A stretch of DNA of 64,000 bases from Flagellimonas taeanensis (GTDB taxonomy: Bacteria > Bacteroidota > Bacteroidia > Flavobacteriales > Flavobacteriaceae). The notes under the pieces were generated by a model, which was not told the origin of the DNA, did not search any database, and saw only the letters and a program-made list of their open reading frames with translations. Shown in pieces: positions 29,501 through 34,209 of this stretch (position 1 is its first letter; every line of letters begins with the position of its first letter). A program made the position numbers and the translations under genes. The stretch lies in the NCBI RefSeq assembly GCF_003584105.1, contig NZ_QXFO01000008.1, positions 62,001 through 126,000 on the forward strand, in the 5' to 3' direction.

Positions 29501-31275
29501 CCGATGGATGGAACTGTGGTGTGGAAACCCCAAGAGTGACCATCAACGAACCGACAGAGGTAATGGCCTCCTTGGTGCAAGTAAGTGGAATGACCTGTAC
29601 CGATGATGCAGAGATTCTATTGACCGCTTTTGGAGGCACTGCGCCTTACCAATACAGTGTCGATGGTATTTCCTTTACCGATATGGATGGAGGAGATACC
29701 CATACCTTCGATGTTGGGGTTGGCGTATATCAGTACTACGTGCGTGATGCCAACGGTTGTGAGGCTCAGATATCCAACCAAGTGAGCATAGACCCAGTTC
29801 CTGAGCTTACATTGACCATTGACGATTCTGCGGCCATGATCAACTGTATGGGCGAAGCTTCGGCAACCATCATAGCGCAAGCAATAGGCGGTCTGGGCAA
29901 TTATAGTTACGAACTGTTCAGCGATGCCGCATTGTCCAATTTGGTCAGTGGACCACAACCAAACGGTACCTTTAGTGGACTTCCTGCAGGAAATTACTAT
30001 GTAAGGGTCACCAGTGAGGATTGTGTTGAGGTGTCACCTGTAATCACCATTATTGATCCCGCTCCGTTGCAGGTAGATCGTGCAGAATCTACCGATGTGA
30101 CCTGTTCGGACATGAAAGATGGTAGCATCACCGTGGAGGTTTCTGGAGGTACTGGCGAGATCCAGTATGCGATTTCCCCCAACTTGGATCAGTTTGATAC
30201 TGAAAATACCTTTACCGATCTGGCTCCTGGCATTTACGATGTCATTGCCCAAGATGTAAATGGATGTTTCATCACCTTCCAATTTGAAATAGAGCAGCCA
30301 GAACCTATCCAGGCAGAAGCCATCAACATCATGCATGAAGTATGCTACAACAGTGCTGATGGTTCCTTCGAAATTCAGGTTTCTGGAGGTATGGCACCCT
30401 ATGAAACGGCCCTGAACTCCAATGCTGATGCAGATTTTGTACAAAATCGATTCTTGTTCCAAAACCTAGCTGCCGGTACCCATGCGGTATTCGTCAGGGA
30501 TGCGCAAGGTTGTGATACCTATGTGATCGTGGAGATAGAGCCCGGTGTGAACTTAGCGGCCACAGTGACCCCAATGTATGAGTGTGTGGGCAATATCCCC
30601 AATAATTTCTTGGACATCGTATTTGAGGATCCTTCCGTTTCGGCAGACGTATTGTTTGCTTTGGATTCCACAGACCCCGCAGATATGCAACTGTCCGCAG
30701 ACTTTACCAACATGACTCCTGGCGACCATTACGTAACCATTGCCCATGCCAACGGGTGTATGACCACTTATGACTTCACCATTGAAGGCTATGAACCGCT
30801 CACCCTAGTTTTGGAAAACAATACCATCAACCTGATCACGGCCATCGCTGAAGGGGGTGTTGAGGATTACACCTTCTACTTCAACGATATCAACAATGGA
30901 ACCGACAATACCTTCTATATCAATAGAACAGGGACCTATACGGTAACCGTTATCGATCAGAACGGTTGTGAGGCCATCGCCGAAATCTACATGGAGTTTA
31001 TGGAAATTGAGTTCCCTAACTTCTTTACCCCAGATGGCGACGGTATGAATGATAAGTGGATCCCGGACAATATTGAAGGGTTCCCCGACGTACTAATTAA
31101 AATTTATGATCGTTATGGTAGGGTAGTGGAAGAGATGACCCGAAATACCCAAGGTTGGGATGGAGACTATGATGGTAAGCCATTACCAACGGGTGATTAC
31201 TGGTATGTTGTTCGTCTGAAAGGGGAACAGGATAATCGGGAGTTTGTGGGCCACTTTACATTATATCGACAATAA
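17593..31275 (+). CDS. sprB: SprB-like giant T9SS surface adhesin
   Basis: 4560 residues. Signal peptide at about 1-24 (ending SGFSQ). A globular head at about 60-330 resembles DUF3344-type domains (RYAGLYWSAVY; GGWSLVVVYENP). A DUF11-like module (about 365-480; VLSFENVGNDDAINYTIRDVLP) is followed by PKD-like segments. From about residue 830 to 4390 I count roughly 40 SprB-type repeats of about 85-90 residues, each with a start like C-x-G-x-x-DGSI, a GG-x-x-x-Y-x-YS core and an ending like G-x-Y-x-V-x-V-x-D-x-x-GC. The C-terminus is a type B CHU_C domain (FFTPDGDGMNDKW). In F. johnsoniae, SprB is the mobile gliding adhesin carried along the cell surface by the T9SS/gliding motor. Large antisense reading frames inside this gene are composition artefacts. 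Confidence 0.92.
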   Translation: MVKLLLRWCSVTCLLLCSFSGFSQVKNDFDVRYENRIKGDLTFIANNIVNRDTNDTEPEDPYNLTGSSSSYNDDLNMQYIDIDGDASTFSSSSATLSIPDPNCSKIRYAGLYWSAVYTSSTRSDLNQVKFRVPGGSYVDLTADEVLFDGYNDSDFGYYAPYACYKDVTSIVSGLANPDGDYVVANVRASSGSSIQGGVSGGWSLVVVYENPTLPGKFITTFDGYAGIKSGQTVDIPVSGFTTLPAPFPVRAKLGVATLEGDNRITGDQLAIRADSNASFTTLSNTANPATNFFNSNITIEGSIISTRNPNSINTLGWDVDLFTIPNPNQTVIPNGETGATLRASSTQDKYDIFFTSMDVEIIEPKINLAKTVEDIAGNDITGQGVHLGQYLDYVLSFENVGNDDAINYTIRDVLPINVTLDESSIVMPPGATYTFDPATRTVVFSIPDGLVEEGDPLAVIRMRVQVAENCFDFIDACTDIIQNLAYSTYRGEINTAEITDDPSVYDFDGCGFGSPGATNFLLDDLSACNFSRTVQLCGENVLLDAGDNFDNYIWYRDVNGNGQIDVGVDTVITDADSDNDPSTMLVTEVGTYIVDKQVADPCKDFEETIVVELFGTTQSNPITALINDTSNSIDGDILICPNDGSELPEIFLCGLNDTELIQVNIPDAQSIVWEQLDEASCTAATDGCANTNGSCTWNTVDTGNDFLASDAGQYRLVINYQNGCFSRFYFNIYKNPLNPQYTSRDIICDTEGNITVTNMPLNYEYQLVDQTTGTVLVPYGPSPSFDIANNGAYMVEMRQQGVTDGCVFVLDNIGILDRDFQVDITTKDLDCNGLGEIAISILNVEPQYYYSISRGGVEVDDFGPSTDNNYTFENLAAGVYDVSVSTDDGCVYTEQITILDQPDLDLEARVSQHITCKEGNILMSSTGGKTPHLYAIWSYVDEDGNTVISYPDVTDIPPSEFQTSQIFDIYDPGDYTFVVVDRNNCYDISNTVSIEFRPAADFDPTTVIDVLCNGESSGSIVFNLVNSNGYQLTFYLFDATGFDEEDYNLADALATNASGNFPGLSNGDYVIVINQRKGSASCDYFEYQTISAPANALSAEVELYQPYTCLQLGAVRAFNVQGGTAPYQYSIDGVTFVPDSATLGEEIFSSLTDGTYTVTIRDDNGCTFVTDPVTIAPLDPPTDIDFTATDPNCPSFTSDVTLSVTGGTPNYVYEIIAPAGSVVNNGNNATFTGLTPDTYLFRVTDSTGCVYEETYTIAPVSEISVSGQLIQNITCIGEEDGEIRYTVSNFNTDYNYTVTGPATFSGTAETNGTLSFTGLAEGTYTITVTDNLTNCTDTASVTIAAPPSAITAPAVVTQPTCLADGSVSITASGGWGSYTYEITAGPVGYVLPAAQNNGLFPNLDIAGDYDYTVTDANGCEFTGSFTLIEAIAPELQIVPNDSCYDDAIGLTLTANVIAGGDGNYEYSLNGGPFVSSNVFTGLGPGSYTINVRDGNDCTDSASITIDPELSVVASAPNITACATDTDITISAAGGDGNYVYAVVADGVTPGAGDFSTTNPVTVTGAGNYDVYVRDNGGASGFCEAVYDITIVQDPALTITPNVTDVTCFGGSDGSITLTAMGGEAPYVYSIDNGATYQPLNTFVNLPAGTYDISIRDANNCVVSSQVTIAQPDEIIAEATITQDYTCNQLGEITVGSITPTSGGSGNYQYSINGGAWTPSTTGGAVFTDLMDGTYSIRVRDANQIDCFITLSDVIIPPLPVEPTLTTSFVYNCDGTADLTVLPNDPGYTYSLDGSTPQSGNLFTDVAPGLHTIEVNYGSDCTVQTTVNIEAGHVFDAAITAHTDISCFGAADGSITFEVENFDSGTGFTYQVNGGTVSGPQTTSPITISGLTAGDYEIVLVDLRDPACSVTLNQTLTQPDAVDVTASVTTELTCTNGGGVITAAATGGTPAYQYQLEDTVGGVIVAYQSSGVFSGLPADDYVVRARDINLCEDVTTTLTIVPPADIDFETIPTACYSGNNDGSISVNVTDGNGNYQFSLNGGAWMTPTPTNGTTYTFGNLAAGSYTINVRDGYGCTGVVETVTINPALTASAFLVSDLTCPDDAEITINASGGSGTYTYEWSNDGGATYNSTGFTGNVFNTDTDGTYVFRVTDTTAPTACTATTNAIIVTPATPPVITSVTPTDILCYGEITGALDVVIDTSVGVPPYTINVFETITATDYGTQTTGLPAGSYEVTVTDSKGCESAPFPAVIAQPDAITYTTTDVPITCDSSSMVTNPGSITVSGVSGGTAEYTFILTANNGIAPQTYTTTSGARDHTFTVLEFGVYQIDVVDANGCSSYTTEIIASPPDNLDIDVSTTTVDCASGGTALVSVSTIVGSGDYEFAILETYSAPYSSSYIPPTTPGGNSAIFNNLTPGITYTFVVFDNVTNCYYFEEAEAPINTPSLMTATLDAVNNVSCTGMDDGSISFTFTGFDALATGVTYQIFNRQSNVPAGAAVTEPVNPPTSVSVTNVGVLPPGEYYVLLTEVGGPNNGCSVNGGEFTIRQSANPLDLDVASPQNDNCNPNAGIITAAGRYGTAPYEYQYLPSTDPAPTAASAGWTSSTSANVEGGDYIVYVMDAYGCITQKPITVAEDPSPDISAIIIDECVEEGQFQVLVTLENPLAAMSPFQISLNGSAYQNFTFNGSNQYTISGLSSGTGQTVSVRDLNGCIDTETFDIYPPLEFNVIQTVALDCEPGTAAYGEFEIEVLSGSGNYEFEIDGPDPYDELRTALVLDASNKFTWAGAGAAGSYVVMVYDIGTTTPNCFKTITVDVPDAPQPSFTSTFTDVTCNGADDGTISVSAVDNGIGPYSFEIIAASGGSASFPILPTSSTNTTANFTGLEGSAAGITYTIEVTAANGCTHIETQTITEPDAIVVPVVDVVDFACVSGNNMNNATVTVDTGSITGGSGNYVRYEFRDNTGGTVLQNGPNNIYIETDTNGRDIRVYVYDENGCSGFMDIIVAPFDEITDAVAAITNPLSCTPGMDGEITITVTSTAGDPSRFEYSIDNGTSWQSSNVFGGLDAGTHNFLVRHIDTGCTVSTSETITDPNTFTIDVDVVSNVVCYGTASGEVTFELLDATYAGGFNWTIYNTNGTPVNTADDIFVTSGTSATTGPTAPIALPAGSYLVEISQDAFPGCTNVETFTIAEPSAAISADVLVTDITCDPGNDGIIEIFNVQGGWGGYAYYVSTTPNPAPNSIASYVSTRKFENLVAGTYEVWVIDQYGCALQLPDVTLADPLPIQAALQVNNENCTDLQGEIEVVGIPASDPVTGGQGSNYMYQLVRNGVDVGSPQTSTIFSNLGAGSYEVKILDQWGCDATVGPVVLNAAMSATAAVVKPIDCSPDPGGHITVTVMGGSTNLEYSVTFPISGTVVTNNDGIFTNLTEAGEYVFVITDLATTTPCTYTVTQALDTPVDPILLDATIQNVSCFGGSDGSISAVLDPATDVNPIYRYELIGLFGAPSRPLQDHPLFENLPAGQYEVRVVSDRGCEVTKPETVTEPAVLTASASAPDFVCSANNVDETTITVTATGGTAPYFYSFDGNGFSSIATYDVEDNGSVQTINYMVRDANGCEYADSIVIQPINTFTASVSLITPISCVTEEEVRLTVADNGDPTNTYTFTLLPVGNPYGSAPTILSSTSASFQLTNPGTYTFRVTDDATGCYVDTAPYVIAPYDTIDVVAVATSPAVCFDDAGELTIEVTGYTVPGAYTYEVFRTDGTSITTGSGNTAGGPLSITHADLIGGNYFVRVTETDYPRCVEDSNTITIMSPSAELEVVPQQVASVTCTNDQGEILVAPTGGYAPYDIILTNNTTTQTYTMNDVQSYLFTGLSAGSYEVRVIDSQGCEIVDNSLTLVEPDPITATIDVAPIDLMCYGDNSGSVWVSSVSGGEGVYQYQLNIYEDDSPGASIVFTSGEQGSNTFNGLGAGTYSITVTDGWNCGVETPRVTINEPTEVMASLVQVSGMTCTDDAEILLTAFGGTAPYQYSVDGISFTDMDGGDTHTFDVGVGVYQYYVRDANGCEAQISNQVSIDPVPELTLTIDDSAAMINCMGEASATIIAQAIGGLGNYSYELFSDAALSNLVSGPQPNGTFSGLPAGNYYVRVTSEDCVEVSPVITIIDPAPLQVDRAESTDVTCSDMKDGSITVEVSGGTGEIQYAISPNLDQFDTENTFTDLAPGIYDVIAQDVNGCFITFQFEIEQPEPIQAEAINIMHEVCYNSADGSFEIQVSGGMAPYETALNSNADADFVQNRFLFQNLAAGTHAVFVRDAQGCDTYVIVEIEPGVNLAATVTPMYECVGNIPNNFLDIVFEDPSVSADVLFALDSTDPADMQLSADFTNMTPGDHYVTIAHANGCMTTYDFTIEGYEPLTLVLENNTINLITAIAEGGVEDYTFYFNDINNGTDNTFYINRTGTYTVTVIDQNGCEAIAEIYMEFMEIEFPNFFTPDGDGMNDKWIPDNIEGFPDVLIKIYDRYGRVVEEMTRNTQGWDGDYDGKPLPTGDYWYVVRLKGEQDNREFVGHFTLYRQ

Positions 31276-31281
31276 CAACCT

Positions 31282-32250
31282 ATGACCCAAACAGACCTCA
31301 TGTTCAAAAAAGTATATTCAACTGCATTTCTGTTCCTATTGGTACTTTGTGCCAAAGGGCAGGAGTTGACCATACCACAACTTTCACAATATATCGCTGA
31401 TAATCCCTTTATTATGTCCCCTACCTATGCCGGGATAGGGGACCATATAAAAGTGCGGTTGAACGGACTTACCCAATGGGTGGGCATCAAAGATGCTCCC
31501 GATACGCAGACCTTGGCGGCCGATGCCCGAATTGGCAACCGATCTGGGTTGGGGATGCTCCTTTATAATGACAGTAACGGTGAGACCAAACAAAGGGGGG
31601 CCAGGGTATCCTTTGCACACCACCTTACCTTGGACCGCTATGACGATATTTTCCTCTCCTTTGGAATCTCCTACAACTTTAACCAGTTTAGGATAGATGT
31701 GGAAAATTTTAGGGAAAACAACGGTCAGCTTCCCACAGACGACAAGGCAACCACCAACCACAACTTTGATCTGGGCGTGCTGTACCGGTACAACAAGTTC
31801 TTTTTCAGCTTGAACGCTTCCAATATCCTCAATAAAAACCTCGAAAGTTTCAACCCTGTTTTTGAACCAAACACCCTTAGGAATTATTATGCCTATACCG
31901 GATATAGTATTTCAAAGAACAAAAACAGCAAAATGGAGATAGAGCCCTCCATTTTCTTTCAATGGTTTGAAAGTGATGGTAGATCGGTAACGGACCTCAA
32001 TGCCAAGTTTCGTTTTCACGATTTTGAGGATTACTATTATGTGGGCCTAACCTATCGTTTCCTGAACGATCAATTGGGTGAACCCCTGTACATAGCCCCT
32101 ATTGCCGGGTTTAAAAAGAATAATTTCTATTTTGGGTATTCCTACCAGATCATCACCAACGAAATTCTGGGATATAGTACCGGTACCCACGTGTTGACTG
32201 TGGGGATGGATCTCTTCCAAGGGATAAGCAACTGTAGATGTATGTATTGA
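31282..32250 (+). CDS. sprF: PorP/SprF-family type IX secretion membrane protein
   Basis: 322 residues. Signal-like N-terminus FKKVYSTAFLFLLVLCAKGQ; an alternative start at the second methionine (31300) would leave a cleaner leader. The rest is a PorP/SprF beta-barrel (about 300 residues; PQLSQYIADNPFIMSPTYAG is the family's typical start, and it ends near the cell-surface loops). PorP/SprF proteins work as client-specific outer-membrane partners for cargo with type B sorting domains, and SprF is needed for SprB export in F. johnsoniae. The gene begins 6 nt after the adhesin stop, which strongly supports this pairing. It closes the operon. Confidence 0.9.
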   Translation: MTQTDLMFKKVYSTAFLFLLVLCAKGQELTIPQLSQYIADNPFIMSPTYAGIGDHIKVRLNGLTQWVGIKDAPDTQTLAADARIGNRSGLGMLLYNDSNGETKQRGARVSFAHHLTLDRYDDIFLSFGISYNFNQFRIDVENFRENNGQLPTDDKATTNHNFDLGVLYRYNKFFFSLNASNILNKNLESFNPVFEPNTLRNYYAYTGYSISKNKNSKMEIEPSIFFQWFESDGRSVTDLNAKFRFHDFEDYYYVGLTYRFLNDQLGEPLYIAPIAGFKKNNFYFGYSYQIITNEILGYSTGTHVLTVGMDLFQGISNCRCMY

Positions 32251-32275
32251 TTTAGTCGATTTTGCCCTATTTTTG
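32247..32275 (+). promoter_or_regulatory. folB promoter (-33 TTG, -10 TATTTTTG)
   Basis: TTG at 32247-32249 and TATTTTTG at 32268-32275 are separated by 18 nt, a textbook flavobacterial promoter. The -33 overlaps the last codons of the sprF-like gene. Transcription should start about 32282, leaving a leader of only about 13 nt before the TTG start codon of folB. Confidence 0.7.
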
Positions 32276-32294
32276 CCCTTCTTAATATAATATT

Positions 32295-32654
32295 TTGGGA
32301 AAAATCAAACTAAAGAACATCAGGATACATTCCAACCACGGGTGTCTAAAGGAAGAAATGCTCATTGGCAGCGATTATAGGGTAGACCTTGAAATAACCG
32401 CTGATCTATCCCAACCTTCCCTATCTGACAAGCTGCTCGAAACTGTGGACTATGTGCACCTCAATAATATTGTGAAAGAAGAAATGGCCATCCGTTCCAA
32501 TCTTTTGGAGCATGTGGCAAAACGTATCATTGATCGTATTTTTTTAGAAATAGACGAAGTGACACAAGTGACGGTCGAGGTTTCAAAAATAAATCCGCCT
32601 ATTGGTGGAGATGTGGAGAGTGTGTCCGTTATCCTAGAGATGGAAAGATCTTGA
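32295..32654 (+). CDS. folB: dihydroneopterin aldolase (FolB)
   Basis: 119-residue aldolase of the folate pathway, converting 7,8-dihydroneopterin to 6-hydroxymethyl-dihydropterin. The family start pattern IRIHSNHGCLKEEMLIGSDYRVDLEI and the conserved SNLLEHVAKRI helix are present. Length is normal. The start codon is TTG (32295-32297): the first ATG is inside the conserved core, so it cannot be the start. It has its own promoter 20 nt upstream and is not part of the adhesin operon. tRNA-Cys follows. Confidence 0.92.
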   Translation: MGKIKLKNIRIHSNHGCLKEEMLIGSDYRVDLEITADLSQPSLSDKLLETVDYVHLNNIVKEEMAIRSNLLEHVAKRIIDRIFLEIDEVTQVTVEVSKINPPIGGDVESVSVILEMERS

Positions 32655-32660
32655 CAATAA

Positions 32661-32690
32661 TTTGAAAAAGCCAAAAAAATAGTACATTTG
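32661..32690 (+). promoter_or_regulatory. tRNA-Cys promoter (TTTG-N18-TACATTTG)
   Basis: TTTG at 32661-32664 and TACATTTG at 32683-32690 with an 18-nt spacer, ending 11 nt ahead of the tRNA. This is the clearest flavobacterial sigma-A promoter in the window. Confidence 0.8.
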
Positions 32691-32701
32691 CACACCTAAA
32701 T

Positions 32702-32772
32702 GGCATCGTGGCCGAGTGGCTAGGCACAGCTCTGCAAAAGCTTGTACAGCGGTTCGAATCCGCTCGATGCCT
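32702..32772 (+). tRNA. tRNA-Cys (GCA anticodon)
   Basis: 71-nt cloverleaf. The acceptor stem GGCATCG pairs with CGATGCC, and the discriminator base is U as expected for tRNA-Cys. The anticodon loop CTGCAAA gives GCA; the T-arm contains GGTTCGAATCC. CCA is not encoded. A promoter lies immediately upstream and a terminator immediately downstream. Confidence 0.95.
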
Positions 32773-32777
32773 CTGAA

Positions 32778-32803
32778 AACCCAACACTTTGTGTTGGGTT
32801 TTT
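32778..32803 (+). terminator. rho-independent terminator after tRNA-Cys
   Basis: AACCCAACAC / GTGTTGGGTT stem with a TTT loop, followed by a T-run. It lies between tRNA-Cys and the convergent LysE gene and could act in both directions. Confidence 0.9.
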
Positions 32804-32812
32804 CATTTTAGG

Positions 32813-33469
32813 CTAACTTATCCTTTCTATTTCCTGTTTGATATCGAACTTTTCTTTGGGAAGGAATCCCTTGGTGATGAGTACGATGCCGCAAATGATA
32901 AGGACAATGCCAAGTCCTTTGGTGATGAGTACGATGCGTTCTATAGTCAAATATCGCTTCAACTGCTTGGCCAATAAAATCTTCATCAAATCTGTACCAA
33001 AATAGACCAAGATGACCGTGCTGAAGAATACCAACATCCTTTCCGGGTCGTTTTCCAAGCTTGGACCCACCACTATGATCAGGCCCAACCAAAATGCCAA
33101 AACACCAATGTTGATGAAGTTCAACAAAAAGCCTTTTATAAAAAGGGCTACATAACCACCTTTGGATGGCCTTGCAGCGGTTTTCTTCTTGGCCTTTTTG
33201 GCAAACAGATAAATGCCATAGACCAAAAGTATCATTCCACCAAAAACGAAGAGTCCAGGTTCGTTGCTCAGGTTTTCAAGCAATTGGTAACTACTAAAAT
33301 AAGCAATCACCAAAAAAACAATATCAGCTATGATAACTCCGATATCAAAACACACACCTGCCCTGAACCCCTTGGTGGCACCGGTTTCCAAAAGCACAAA
33401 AAAGACAGGCCCAATCATGAAGCTCAATAATAGTCCCAAGGGGATTGCCGCCTGTATATCTTCAATCAT
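32813..33469 (-). CDS. LysE family translocator
   Basis: 218 residues with about six hydrophobic membrane segments and the LysE/RhtB-type N-terminus AAIPLGLLLSFMIGPVFFVLLETGATKGF. The family exports amino acids or related small molecules; the substrate here is unknown. A charged loop (AKKAKKKTAARPSKGG) lies in the middle. Near the C-terminus IVLITKG occurs twice, 16 residues apart, encoded by a 19-bp direct repeat (32871-32889 and 32919-32937). The gene starts 6 nt after the GIN-domain gene's stop and is probably cotranscribed with it. Confidence 0.88.
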   Translation of the reverse strand: MIEDIQAAIPLGLLLSFMIGPVFFVLLETGATKGFRAGVCFDIGVIIADIVFLVIAYFSSYQLLENLSNEPGLFVFGGMILLVYGIYLFAKKAKKKTAARPSKGGYVALFIKGFLLNFINIGVLAFWLGLIIVVGPSLENDPERMLVFFSTVILVYFGTDLMKILLAKQLKRYLTIERIVLITKGLGIVLIICGIVLITKGFLPKEKFDIKQEIERIS

Positions 33470-33475
33470 AAAATG

Positions 33476-34156
33476 CTATTCCACTCTTTTTATTTTGCCA
33501 CCGAACACGGTGTTCTCATCCATTTTCTTGGGGTCGCCATAGACCAATATCTCCCCTCCGGCCTTTACATTCGCCTTTACATAATCCGTTGCATAGATTT
33601 CCGCATTTCCCCCAGCGTTCACTGAAATTGTGGTAAACTTGGTCTTAAAGGTCTTGCCCGTATAGGATCCCCCGGTATTGATGATAATGTCTTGAGTATT
33701 GGAAAATCCTCCTGCAAATATTTCTCCTCCTGATACTGCTTTGATCAACAATTGGTCCACCTGGCAGTTGATTTCCAGTTTGCCACCTTCCTGTGCCTTG
33801 AGTTCCAATATGTCCTGTACGTAGGTTTCATCGGATGATATGCGGGCATCCTCGTTCACATCGATCACCTTCAGGTCCTCTGTGTGATAAACATCCACAT
33901 AGGTCCTATAGCCGCTGAAAATCTTGTCTATTTCCATCCGTATCTTCAAGACCCCGTCGTTATTCACAATGGCCACCTTATCCGTATTGGCACCAGTAAT
34001 CACGGCTTTGTTTTCCTTTCCTTTGATCAAACTTATGGAAAGGCCATCAAAAGCCTTGATCTCGGTAAACTTTTGAAGATTTTTGGTAATGTCCCCCTTT
34101 TGTGCGCTCAGTACTTGGAGCGAAAGGGACAGTAATAAAATCAATATAGGTTTCAT
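33476..34156 (-). CDS. GIN domain (DUF2807) envelope protein
   Basis: 226 residues starting MKPILILLLSLSLQVLSAQ, a classic signal peptide; an 11-residue longer frame is discounted because it would spoil that leader. The mature part is a right-handed beta-solenoid-like domain of the putative autotransporter head GIN family: short turns with alternating Gly/Asp and hydrophobics, such as FAGGFSNTQDIIINTGGSYTG. It is secreted to the periplasm or the surface; the function of these proteins in Bacteroidota is not settled. It lies between rnr (53 nt upstream) and lysE (6 nt downstream). Confidence 0.83.
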   Translation of the reverse strand: MKPILILLLSLSLQVLSAQKGDITKNLQKFTEIKAFDGLSISLIKGKENKAVITGANTDKVAIVNNDGVLKIRMEIDKIFSGYRTYVDVYHTEDLKVIDVNEDARISSDETYVQDILELKAQEGGKLEINCQVDQLLIKAVSGGEIFAGGFSNTQDIIINTGGSYTGKTFKTKFTTISVNAGGNAEIYATDYVKANVKAGGEILVYGDPKKMDENTVFGGKIKRVE

Positions 34157-34209
34157 GTTATAAAAATTTGGTTCCCAAAAGAATAACAAATTTTATTCCA
34201 AAAAAAACA

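Noticed and set aside
20000..31000. Regularly spaced repeats suggesting a CRISPR array
   Set aside because: The repeats are about 85-90 codons long, diverged and in one open frame; they are protein repeats.
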